64,000 bases of DNA from Ashinkailepas kermadecensis (Eukaryota; Arthropoda; Thecostraca; Neolepadidae). Both the position numbers and the translations under genes were made by a program. The first letter of the stretch is position 1. Each line of letters starts with the position of its first letter. Positions 41,262 to 51,600 of this stretch are shown one piece after another. The notes under the pieces were generated by a model. The model was not told the DNA's origin. It searched no databases and worked only from the letters and a program-made list of their open reading frames with translations. The stretch is from NCBI GenBank assembly GCA_034440615.1, contig JAOTOM010002941.1, forward strand, positions 60,920 through 124,919. The letters run 5' to 3'.

Positions 41262-44062
41262 CTGTGGGCGCGGCAGAGCAAGTGTGTCAACGCCAGTCGG
41301 CAGCCACCTGAGCTGGCACCCCACGCGGACACCGCCTGCTCGGCTAGCTGCTGGTCAGGTCAGATCATGTCTGGTCAGGTCATGTCTGGTCAGATCATGT
41401 CGGGTCAGATCATGTCGGGTCAGGTCATGTCAAGTCGGGTCGGGTCAGGCCAGGCCATGTCGGGTCAGGTCATGTCATGTCGGGTTGGGTCATGTCAGGT
41501 CGGGTCGGGTCATGTCGGGTCAGGAATGTCGGGTCGGGTCAGGTCGGGACAGGTCATGTCGGGTCATGTAAGGTCATGACTGGTCACTGGTTTTGCAGTG
41601 ACCAGGTCATGTAGTGTCAGGTCATGTCGGGTCAGGTCAGGTCATGTCATGTCGGATCGGGACAGGGCATGACTGGTCAGGTCAGACGTGTCAGGTCATG
41701 TCGGGTCAGGTCAGGTCATGTCGGGTCAGGTCAGGTCATGTCGGGTCAGCTCAGGTCATGTCGGGTCGGCTTAGGTTACGGATGGTCTGGTCAGGTCGGG
41801 TCATGTCGTGTCAGGTCATGTCGGGTCAGGTTAGCAGCGGCCGTGCTTGCCATCCAGCATCCAGAAGCAAAGTCATCACTGTCGAACCTCGATAGACGAT
41901 TGGCAATACAACTGAACGGCATACTCACACAGCTCAACAGGCCTGTTGTGATTACAGCAAGCTTTGCTTTGCGGTGATTACAGCAAGCTAGTTAAATGCA
42001 AAGACCACTGCCTAGCGCTGAATGCTCGCGGACAAGGTACTATTCCAAGCATCAGCCAATTTGAGTCCGCAGACCTTCCCGTTGACATGGAATCCCGATG
42101 ATCACTGTGATCTCAGCTCGTTTATAAATGGATTGAAGTTTTCAGACAATTCCATTCCACGGTGGTCATGAAGGTCATGAAGGTCAGTGGTCAGGTTATG
42201 CCCATTTCCGTATCCATAAATGCTTCACACTAGCCTGGGGAGCCCGCGCTCTGACCGTGGGAAGAACAGAACATACGACGCTTGATTGTTTGATTACGGT
42301 GCTTAAGAGAGCCCTGACATGCCATAGGTCATAGTCTCCAGAAACATGAAGCCCCGCCTCCGAGTGCGACGTGCGACGCTTACTGCTACATCGGCCACAA
42401 GTGCATCTCTTAGCGGCCGCCCCACCGCGCATCTCCAGGAAGACGAACTCAAAAGCCGTTTCTGTGACACAACAGAGCGCCTCGACAGCGATGTCGCACC
42501 TCACGACATCTACCACAGAGCACCTCACCACATCTACCACAGAGCACCTCACCACATCTACCACAGAGCACCTCACGACATCTACCACAGAGCACCTCAC
42601 CACATCTACCACAGAGCACCTCACCACATCAACCACAGAGCACCTCACGACATCTACCACAGAGCACCTCGACTGCTATGTCGCACCTCACCACATCTAC
42701 CACAGAGCACCTCACCACATCTACCACAGAGCACCTCGACTGCGATGTTGCACCTCACCGCATCTACCACAGAGCACCTCGACTGCTATGTCGCACCTCA
42801 CCACATCTATCACAGAGCACCTCACCACATCTACCACAGACACCTCGACTGCGATGTTGCACCTCACCGCATCTACCTTAGAGCACCCCGACTGAGATGT
42901 TGCACCTCACCACATCTACCACAGAGCACTTCGACTGCGATGTCGTACCTCATCACCGAGCTGCTAACGTTGCTGCAGGAGAACTTCTCGCTTTCTGCAC
43001 AGCCCCGCTCTGTGTCATACACCACCGCGATCGCGTCCGGCTCCACGTTCTGCTTCACGATGGTCACCTGTTGGGTCGGGTCAGGTCAGGTCAGGTTCCA
43101 ACGTTCCGATAATCGGAACGTTGGAATGAGATCCACGCACCTGAAATCAGATCCAACTCCGATGAGGCAAGGTTATCTCATGAGTTCAATTTAACGATAA
43201 TAACCTATGTAGTCAGACGAGGTCCGGTCATGTCAGCAGCTTAAGTGAAATTGACTGGATGTAGAGTATCCAGATGTCACCTGATAATCACTAGTTCAAT
43301 CGGCTCAGGTCATATCACGTCACCAAGCTCTCCTGAGCCAATTTCGATACGGTCAAGTCAGCTTCGGGAACCGCGCCCTGCCTTACGATGATCTCCTTCC
43401 ACCTGAAACCACGTCAGGTCACGTCAGCAGGTCGTTGTTTATTTGGGTTCTCGGGCGCGTTCACTGCATGGTCATTTAGCGTCACTTACCCTACAGTAAG
43501 ACTGCCACGTTGCTGCCCAGAGCCAGCTCACCTTCAGTAAGACTGCCCAGAGCCAGCTCACCTTACAATAAGACTGCAACGGAGCTGCCTAGAGTCAGCT
43601 CACCTTACAGTAAGACTGCCACGGAGCTCCCAGAGTCAGCTCACCTCACAGTAAGACTGCCACGGAGCTGCCAGAGTCAGCTCACCTCACAGTAAGACTG
43701 CCACGGAGCTGCCAGGGTCAGCTCACCTTACAGTAAGACGGCCCAGAGTCAGCTTACCTTACAGTGAGACTGCCACGGAGCTGCCCAGAGTCAGCTCGCC
43801 TTACAGAAAGACTGCCCAGAGTCACCTCACCTTACAGTAAGACTGCCACGGAGCTGCCTAGAGTCAGCTCACCTCATAGTAAGACTGCCACGGAGCTGCC
43901 AGAGCCAGCTCACCTTACAGTAAGACTGTGTGGCGACACAGTCAGCCACCAGCTGATGATTCGCTGCCGCTTGTGTGCCGTTCTTGCACTCTTCGCGGCT
44001 GTTCGACTGACAGGAGACGCATTTGAGAGCCTCTGAACAGTGCACCAACAACAGGAGGCCAC
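41072..44062 (-). CDS. Ly6/quiver-like GPI-anchored protein gene (three visible exons)
   Basis: Minus-strand gene assembled from three exons with matching phases: A (44,062-43,914, phase 0 at its end), B (43,067-42,949, ends phase 2) and C (41,261-41,072). The product has a hydrophobic leader (GLLLLVHCSEA), then LKCVSC near the mature N-terminus, a Cys-rich three-finger domain ending CEATCQGDLCN, then a hydrophobic tail (AGAAVLWTAAVAWLVAGAA) that fits a GPI signal. The LKC.SC start, late CN pair and hydrophobic tail are the layout of Ly6/quiver (sleepless-like) proteins, which are membrane-tethered modulators in arthropods. The start codon is probably in an upstream exon not found. Both introns open with arrays of their own donor sites and end in TGACC-rich tracts. 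Identity is by pattern, not by search. Confidence 0.75.
41340..41840. repeat. GGTCA/GGTCATGTC pentamer-based satellite in intron 2
   Basis: About 500 bp of shuffled GGTCAGGTCATGTCGGGTCA words, with no fixed long period, ending about 80 bp before the exon C acceptor (minus). Reverse complement words TGACC and CGACATGACC give a pyrimidine-rich RNA strand. The same TGACC pentamers form the tract at the end of intron 1 (43,071-43,096). Frames reading Gln-Val-Met-Ser-Gly repeats are by-products. Confidence 0.93.
42480..42948 (-). repeat. Tandem array at the start of intron 2, derived from its own donor region
   Basis: On the minus strand the intron begins GTACGACATCGCAGTCGAAG, then TGCTCTGTGGTAGATG. 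The array repeats two versions: a 24-bp core (GTGCTCTGTGGTAGATG with a TGGTGAG ending) and a longer version of about 43-45 bp that adds GTGCGACATCGCAGTCGAG. Each junction reads TGAG/GTGCGACA or TGAG/GTGCAACA, close to the real exon B donor ATGAG/GTACGACA. About 17 cores are visible. Confidence 0.88.
42949..43067 (-). CDS. Ly6-like gene, exon B
   Basis: The acceptor is CCCGACCCAACAG, with the exon starting GTGACCATCGTGAAG (phase 0). It encodes VTIVKQNVEPDAIAVVYDTE, then RGCAESEKFSCSNVSSSVM. It ends ATGAG with donor GTACGA (phase 2). The C...C spacing fits the central strands of a three-finger domain. Confidence 0.78.
43096..43126. repeat. Perfect 15-bp palindrome arms, 1-nt spacer
   Basis: TTCCAACGTTCCGAT, then A, then ATCGGAACGTTGGAA. 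It lies in intron 1 about 25 bp upstream (minus sense) of the TGACC tract before exon B, where it could form a hairpin near the branch-point zone. Confidence 0.95.
43490..43913 (-). repeat. Array of duplicated 5' splice sites at the start of intron 1
   Basis: The real exon A end is TCTTACTGTAAG/GTGAGCTGGCTCTGG. Immediately downstream the sequence repeats in units of about 28 and 42-45 bp, each containing CAGTCTTACTGTAAG (or TGTGAG) followed by GTGAGCTGACTCTGG. About eleven further copies run to 43,490, most keeping an AAG/GTGAGC or GAG/GTGAGC donor consensus. Longer units add GCAGCTCCGTGG. All are in the sense orientation of the gene. Confidence 0.92.
43914..44062 (-). CDS. Ly6-like gene, exon A (signal peptide end and first Cys region)
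   Basis: Probable acceptor GTTGCTGCTGCAG before GTGGCCTCC (44,062), though continuous translation further upstream is also open. It encodes GGLLLLVHCSEA, LKCVSCQSNSREECKNGT and QLVADCVATQSYCK, and ends AAG with a consensus donor GTGAGC. No suitable ATG lies close by, so the initiator Met is probably in an upstream exon. Confidence 0.7.
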
Positions 44063-44499
44063 CTGCAGCAGCAACGATGACGTAACACAATATTTCAGCC
44101 GCAGTGACGTCACTTCTCGGTGACGGCCGGTGTTGACGGCCAGCGCGGAGAGTGAAGGAGTGAAGGAGTGTCTCCCGGCAGGGAGACAGTCGTCTAGGAG
44201 GCACCATTTCCCCAGATGAACGTGCCTGATTAGGACAATTTCTACCGTTGGGGTGCACTCAGACCTTTCCGAGGGAGCCAATTTTCATTGAGAGCCTTCG
44301 GTTGAAAAATTCGAGGGCATGATGTTGTTCAAGCTTCCAGGAGGGGAATGTTGGAGGTTGGGAAGCTTTCCGATCAGGGGTAGGGGAATCCGACATTGGG
44401 CTAAACTGTCACCTGTTACTACATAGCTCTCGCCTGTCAGTTCCTAGCTCTAACATACATTTCTCTAAGGTCCGCCAACCAAGATCAGGTGACCAGGAG
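44063..44499. other. Upstream flank of exon A; first exon not identified
   Basis: 44,063-44,258 remains open in the exon A frame (with possible ATGs at 44,258 and 44,204) but has no signal-peptide character of its own. The remainder to the hAT nest shows nothing recognisable. Confidence 0.4.
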
Positions 44500-44975
44500 C
44501 ACTAGCGAATCCAGGGGGAGGCCATTCCGGCCATGCCCCCCCCAAGCGCTTCAAAGGGGGGGCCATAGTATCTTTTGCCCCCCCCCAAACCAACAAAAGT
44601 AAACTGAATTAAAATGCAGTAACCTTTGCTGAGGTTAAAAAATAGCGTTCCGGGTGAAATAATCTCCAATTTTACAGGTATTTTGTTTTAAATTTTTGGA
44701 AACACAATATGGTAGCATAGTAGATTCTGACATATCGAGGGTTCTATGCTGTTGAAGTTCTGCTTACAGCAAGAGATGACGAAATCAGCAGTTTCATTAT
44801 TCCTTCGTCAGAGAGGTTAATGAAGTTTGTTTAGCCAGTAACGGGCAAGTGGACCCAGTGAGCCAGAATTCGAAAGCGGAATTTGAACAGGATGTTTTGT
44901 GCGAGTGACCAGTTGAGCTCAGTTGAGCAGCATGTTTCGTATGGTGGTGATGGGGTTGCTAAGACAGGCTACATT

Positions 44976-45366
44976 CATGGGCGTAGGAACGCTTCAAAAA
45001 GTGGAGGGGCCAGGTGCCAAATTATTTTCCTTACCAGGGGTGGGGTAGCGTGCGTTCCGAGAAAAATTCGTTTGAACCACTAGGTATTAAGTCAAATAAT
45101 TCCGGAAAAAATCAGCGGCTGAAACAAAGGCTACTGAAACCTTAATTATCATACAAAAGAAGTCAATATCCGCAGTCTGGGTGCATTCGCGAAAAATGTC
45201 GTTACAGGTATACACATTTTGAGTCATTGGTTGTTCAAAGTTTATCATTTTCTCATGCAAAAAAGTGTGTGGGGGGGGGCGGCAGCTACCATTGTTGGCC
45301 CTACCACGTTGAAAAGTGTGGGGGGGGAGCCATGGCCCCACCCCCCCCCCTGTTCCTACGCCTATG
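44976..45366. mobile_element. hAT-type MITE nested in the outer element
   Basis: Ends CATGGGCGTAGGAAC and (minus) CATAGGCGTAGGAAC form 15-bp inverted repeats with one mismatch. They are flanked by GCTACATT at 44,968-44,975 and 45,367-45,374, a perfect 8-bp duplication. It is 391 bp with poly-C/G runs near the right end. Confidence 0.92.
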
Positions 45367-45418
45367 GCTACATTGACTGATTTTTTCAAGAAGAATAGCA
45401 AGAGGAGGTATGTATTTA

Positions 45419-45718
45419 CACTGGCGGATCCAGGGAGGGGCCATTCTGGCCATGCCCCCCCCGAAGCGCTTAAAAGGGGGGCCATAGTGTCTTTTGCCCC
45501 CCCCCCCCCGAAACCAACAGAAGTTAATTAAATTAAAATGCAGTAACCTTTGCCGAGGTTAAAAAATAGCGTTTGGATGAAAGAATCTCCAATTTTAAAG
45601 TAAAAAAAAAAATGTTTGGAAGCCAGTGTGGTAGCATAGTAGATTCTAACACACATCGAGGGTTCCATGCTCTAAGTTCTGCTTACAGCAAGAGTTGACA
45701 AAATCGGATCTGCCAGTG
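45419..45718. mobile_element. 300-bp MITE, short sister of the outer element
   Basis: Left CACTGGCGGATCCAGG and right (minus) CACTGGCAGATCC. The interior is colinear with the first 300 bp of the outer element (ATGCAGTAACCTTTG, GTAGCATAGTAGATTC). Flanks TGTATTTA and TGTACACG match only in four bases, so the duplication is decayed or absent. Confidence 0.75.
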
Positions 45719-46259
45719 TGTACACGTGCATTAACGTTGACGTGGTACAAGACGTTGAACGAGAACGTGAACGTTTTTGTAAGCAAGAACAAAAATCCGG
45801 TAACATAGAAACGGTGGAGGTAGGCTGGGGCTCCTACACAGGAAACTATGTTGTCAATTATAATTCCTTATTCAGATGGGCCCCTTTGCCAAATAGTGAT
45901 CGAAATCCGGTGTTTTAACCAAAAATAGCGGGAGAAGGGGCACCCTCCAAATCCGTTCGACCCCTCCCCTGATGTACTTCCTAGGCACGCCACTGGGGGA
46001 GGGGGAGGGGAGGGGCTGACGCCGAAAACCGAATGTTGGCCCCCCCAAACCGGTTGGCTAGATCCGCCAGTGACCAGGAGTGCCCCCTCCTCTTATCCGA
46101 CGACTGCAAGCACCTTACGTTAACACCATAAAATAAACGGTAAAGTCGTGGCACATATCTACATACATATATCTACATCTACATATATCTACACACATCT
46201 CAGCTGTCTCTATATTGCTCGCATGTCATTACACAGCTATCGCCGGCAAAAACATCGTT

Positions 46260-47690
46260 CTTATCATTCATTACATAGCTGTCATGTGTCATTACATAGC
46301 TGTCATGTGTCATTACATAGCTGTCATGTGTCATTACATAGCTGTCATGTGTCATTACATAGCTGTCATGTGTCATTACATAGCTCTCATGTGTCATTAC
46401 ATAGCTGTCATGTGTCATTACATAGCTGTCATGTGTCATTACATAGCTGTCATGTGTCATTACATAGCTGTCATGTGTCATTACATAGCTCTCATGTGTC
46501 ATTACATAGCTGTCATGTGTCATTACATAGCTCTCATGTGTCATTACATAGCTGTCATGTGTCATTACATAGCTCTCATGTGTCATTACATAGCTGTCAT
46601 GTGTCATTACATAGCTGTCATGTGTCATTACATAGCTCTCATGTGTCATTACATAGCTGTCATGTGTCATTACATATCTGTAATGTGTCATTACATAGCT
46701 GTCATGTGTCATTACATAGCTTGTATTCATAGCTAGCTGTCATGTGTCATTACATAGCTGTCATGTGTCATTACATAGCTGTCATGTGTCATTACATAGC
46801 TGTCATGTGTCATTACATAGCTGTCATGTGTCATTACATAGCTGTCATGTGTCATTACATAGTGTCATTACATAGCTTCATGTGTCATTACATAGCTGTC
46901 ATGTGTCATTACATAGCTGTCATGTGTCATTACATAGCTGTCATGTGTCATTACATAGCTGTCATGTGTCATTACATAGCTGTCATGTGTCATTACATAG
47001 CTGTCATGTGTCATTACATAGCTGTCATGTGTCATTACATAGCTGTCATGTGTCATTACATAGCTGTCATGTGTCATTACATAGCTGTCATGTGTCATTA
47101 CATAGCTGTCATGTGTCATTACATAGCTGTCATGTGTCATTACATAGCTGTCATGTGTCATTACATAGCTGTCATGTGTCATTACATAGCTGTCATGTGT
47201 CATTACATAGCTCTCATGTGTCATTACATAGCTGTCATGTGTCATTACATAGCTGTCATGTGTCATTACATAGCTGTCATGTGTCATTACATAGCTGTCA
47301 TGTGTCATTACATAGCTGTCATGTGTCATTACATAGCTGTCATGTGTCATTACATAGCTGTCATGTGTCATTACATAGCTGTCATGTGTCATTACATAGC
47401 TGTCATGTGTCATTACATAGCTGTCATGTGTCATTACATAGCTGTCATGTGTCATTACATAGCTGTCATGTGTCATTACATAGCTGTCATGTGTCATTAC
47501 ATAGCTCTCATGTGTCATTACATAGCTGTCATGTGTCATTACATAGCTCTCATGTGTCATTACATAGCTGTCATGTGTCATTACATAGCTCTCATGTGTC
47601 ATTACATAGCTGTCATGTGTCATTACATAGCTGTCATGTGTCATTACATAGCTGTCATGTGTCATTACATAACTGTCATGCCATTAAATA
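46260..47690. repeat. 21-bp satellite, about 68 units
   Basis: Unit TGTCATTACATAGCTGTCATG (positions repeat every 21 bp), with a recurrent variant AGCTCTCATG and a few breaks (46,710-46,740, 46,860-46,880). 21 is a multiple of three and the unit has few stops, so long frames run on both strands (Met-Cys-His-Tyr-Ile-Ala-Val; Met-Thr-His-Asp-Ser-Tyr-Val). The right end decays through 47,690-47,850. Confidence 0.97.
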
Positions 47691-47933
47691 GCTCTTGTCT
47701 GCCACGACATAGCTCTCATATGTCATTATATTGTTATCATATGGCAACGCATAGCTTTCATATGCCATTACATAGTTTCATATGGTATTACATAAGTGTA
47801 TTACATATGGTACCATACCATATTACATATGGTATTACATGTCACCACATGGCTATCACATGTCGCCCGACTATTCTCACCTGTCCAGAGAGCCGCGAGT
47901 TCGCGAACGCCGAGTGCCTCCGTACGCATGGCC

Positions 47934-48310
47934 GTGTCTCTGGGCTGGGATGGCCGTGTCTCCGGGCTGGGATGGCCGAGTCTCCGGGCTGGGATGGCCG
48001 TGTCTCTGGGCTGGGATGGCCGTGTCTCCGGGCTGGGATGGCCGTGTCTCCGGGCTGGGATGGCCGTGTCTCCGGGCTGGGATGGCCGTGTCTCCGGGCT
48101 GGGATGGCCGTGTCTCCGGGCTGGGATGGCCGTGTCTCCGGGCTGGGATGGCCGTGTCTCCGGGCTGGGATGGCCGTGTCTCCGGGCTGGGATGGCCGTG
48201 TCTCCGAGCTGGGATGGCCGAGTCTCTGGGCTGGGATGGCCGTGTCTCCGGGCTGGGATGGCAGTGTCTCCGGGCTGGGATGGCCGTGTCTCCGGGCTGG
48301 GATGGCCGTC
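47934..48310. repeat. 22-bp GC-rich minisatellite, about 17 units
   Basis: Unit CCGGGCTGGGATGGCCGTGT plus CT, head to tail, with GAGT and CTCTGG variants. It is bounded on the left by GAGTGCCTCCGTACGCATGG and on the right by GATGAACTGCTC. Stop-free in all plus frames and in a minus frame, so coding appearance is not evidence of a gene. Confidence 0.96.
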
Positions 48311-48369
48311 TCCGGGATGAACTGCTCAAAAACAACGTGTCGTGTTCACCTGCGAGGTACACAAAGCAG

Positions 48370-48615
48370 CCGGTTACACCAATGCCAACCTTCACGTGGC
48401 CTTTACATCAATGTCAACCTTCGCGTGGCGTTTACAACAATGTCTAGCTTCACGTGGCGCTTCACGTGGCGCCTACACCAATGTCAACCTCCACGTGGCA
48501 CCTACACCAATGCTAACCTTCACGTGGCGACTACACCAATGTCAACCTCCACGTGGCACCTACACCAATGCCAACCTTCACGTGGCGCCTACACCAATGT
48601 CTACCTTCACGTGCC
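48370..48615. repeat. 30-bp minisatellite, about 8 units
   Basis: Unit ACCAATGTCAACCTTCACGT plus GGCGCCTACA, with CACC/CGCC variants and one partial unit at 48,450. It starts just after a GAG/GTACAC donor-like site at about 48,352 (plus). Confidence 0.93.
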
Positions 48616-48619
48616 GCTG

Positions 48620-51600
48620 TTGAGCAAACTTCGAGGTACAACTTCAGGAGCTACGTTTTATCATCAAGATCTGCGCCAGAACAATTCTAGCACAGGAACA
48701 ATGCTAGCACTGCCTCATTAGCTAGCGTGTTTCATTAGGAAATGACATGCAAATACTTAGCACGTTGGTGTAATTGTAGGCTGGTATGCTGGTACCAGGA
48801 TCTGTTTTGGGTGCTGTGGGATCGAGGGGAGGCGGAGCGCTGCAGGACTCCGTACAGTAGGCCCGGGAGCGTCCATTGTTGCACTATTGCTGCCAGAAAA
48901 CGAAGCTTGCACACGGTAGTAGTCACTGTAGGTGGCGCGGCTCTGTGCCTAATATCGGTCACTATAGGTGGCGAAAATGATTGGGGCACTGCCAACATTG
49001 GGGGGGGGGGGGGGGTGCCCTCCCAAAAGCATACAAAGCTACACCTCTACCGCAGGGGCGGATACAGGGTGACACTGGAAGCATGTACCACACCCCTTAG
49101 CGCCCCTTTATGAAAGCTCGAGTGCATCCCCCAACCATTGTTCAGCCAAAGACGCCTTTTCAGGCGTCTTTTCACAGGAAAAGGCGCTTTGAGACGAAAA
49201 GGCTGAAATTGAAACCCCGCTCAGGGAATTTTTGTTCCGCCGAAGGCATTCCCAAAAATTGTGCTGAATTCGCCGCTGATTCACAGTTCAAGCACGACTT
49301 TAAAAGTTACCTATTGTTACTCCAGAAACACGTTCATCAAGATATGAGTAGTATTCCGGACGTTATGGTCAGGGCCTCGACCCGATGTGGGCTTTCAGTG
49401 GTCTCTAGACTGAGACCCAGATCACCGGCAGAGGCATGTAAAGCCCAGGAGCACGGCCAGACATAAACGAGGGCGAATTGCTTCAATGTCCTATCCCAGG
49501 GGTGTCACTTTGCATGTGCTAAGAGGGACCACTGGCCCTCAATCATCAATTACCCCACCGCCAATGAGACCGAAGCTTAACCATTTGGCCTAGGGGAGTA
49601 CACTAGATTAAAAGCTGTGGTAGTTTTGGTTCAAATATGAAGATGTTCCGGATATTTAACGCGGGACATTGCAACAAAGTATGACAATGATTACTTTCCG
49701 GTGTATCGTGACCTTATCTCTGACCTGACCTGACCTCTGCTCTCTCCTCAACCTGACCTCTGCTCTCTCCTCAACCTGACCTGAACTTATGATAGCAGTG
49801 CTCCCACGTGACCGGATGCTAAGATGTGCGCCACTCTTTGCCCTTGAAAATGCAATCTATTTTACGCAATTATCGATACATTTCAAGCGGTATTTTGAGC
49901 GCAAATACAAAAAAAAGACGGAAAATCGCCTTCTAGGCACGGTTCGATCTTCAGGAGCTGCGATATTTTTCGCCGCCAATATTCGTCACCAGCTGTTGCT
50001 TCCCGCTGGGACGTTTTCACGTGTAGTAGCTCATTGGTACTGCAATCATCATTGACAGCAATTGACATCGCATGCTGCGATCAACTAATTTTGGCAGGGG
50101 GATGTACTAAAAAAAAGTGAGCGTGGGACACAGAGGCATTCTTCACATATTTTCTGACATTATTTGTTTTTATAAATGAGCATCAAGAGCCTAAGGCTTT
50201 TATTTTATATTTTCCTTACACCTTGATCCTATCCGTTTGGTCCTCAGAGGTCAACCTAAGTCAGTGACCTCGGACAACCATTCGGGACCTTTTTTAAGAA
50301 AAGGTCGCCAAGTTTATTTGGGCTCGTCTTGGGTATCATTGGACGCCGAAATCGAACCCACCGTTGAAAATTACCTTTCACGTGATTTTGAGTCTAAACG
50401 GTCACCTAAAATCATCCTAGGTCCGTCATCCTATAATATCAGCCCAGGTAGAGCCTGGGAGGCGCCCCGATCGAGCGTACCGGGCCCCGATCAATATTTC
50501 CCAGTACTTCCCGCCCGCCGACGAGTATCAGCAGTGTTCTGTCATCCTTGTTCCTGATTGGTGCGCCATGGCCTCGGACGACTGACGTCACGAGAGTTAG
50601 TCACGACCTTTCCCGGCCACCTGCTGCGTGGTGGTGTGGCCGGCCGTCTGTGACTGGCCGGCGACACCGAGGCCCAATACGGGGCGGGGTGGCGCCGCAG
50701 TGTGAGCTGTGGGCGGTGGTCGATACAGGGAGGGCAGGAAAAGACGCTCCGTCGGGAAGTCCCGATTGCACCCATCCCCTGTCCCCGCTCGACGAACTTT
50801 CCGCACATGGTGCCACTGCAAGGAAATGTGCCCCCATGGAGATTCCTGGATCCGCCCCTAGTCGTAGGGTGAGGGGCGCGGAGGTGCCGAGAAAGTGTCG
50901 AGAAACCAGTCGGAAACCCGGGTCGACGGGATGGGTTTTCGCCGTCAGGCACTACCCGTTCAAGTCCCCCCCCCCACCCCTAAATGCTTAATATATCAAA
51001 TATGCTGCGAAATAGAATAGACAGGGTCAAGCATGACGTCTTAAACCATACCCAGTGACAGCGGTAAGTGGACCTAAAGAGGATCACCAGAGCAGGGGTC
51101 GAGGATTAGGGTGATTGGGGTGATTAGGGTGCAGATTGTAAGGGGCAATTAGCTGCCTGTCGAAAGGATGGGGTCAAAACCATCTGTTTGGTACAAATCT
51201 CGGACAGCCATCTTCTAGGCAGTGGCCAATCGCAGGGGGAGGACAAAACGGGCAATGCCCATCACCTGAGAGATGGTAGGCCCCAAAGTATCGAACCCGG
51301 TCCTGGAAAAATTACACCGGGGCCTTGAAAGAGATGCCCAGATTTATTTTCCACCAGAAAATGTGAGAAGAAGAAAAATAATGTTTGAATTCAAATAATT
51401 CCATTTTCCCAGCGAACCATTATCCACGCATGCCATGACGCCAAATGCTGTACAATATCATCACATGGGAGCAAGCAGCAAAAGGCGAGGGGTCCAGCAG
51501 AAACCGCAGAAACGGCAGAAGCGCACGAAGTGAGGCGAATGCGACGAATGCGCAAGAACTGAAGTGCGTCAAGTCTGAACATTTTATATTTTGAAGCGAT

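Larger units (their letters stand above)
44500..46072. mobile_element. hAT-type MITE (outer element) with 8-bp target duplication
   Basis: The left end CACTAGCGAATCCAGG at 44,500 and right end (minus) CACTGGCGGATCTAG at 46,072 are flanked by ACCAGGAG at 44,492-44,499 and 46,073-46,080. Eight-base duplications are typical of hAT elements. There is no transposase. Two further MITEs sit inside it (44,976-45,366 and 45,419-45,718). Confidence 0.82.

Noticed and set aside
41284..41977. Gly/Ser/Gln/Val repeat ORFs
   Set aside because: Reading of the GGTCA pentamer satellite; no independent support.
42346..43194. 282-codon plus-strand His/Pro/Arg-rich ORF
   Set aside because: Antisense reading of the intron 2 array and exon B of the minus-strand Ly6-like gene.
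46742..48721. 659-codon plus-strand ORF
   Set aside because: It simply crosses three unrelated minisatellites (21, 22 and 30 bp) that lack stops; there is no non-repeat protein content.
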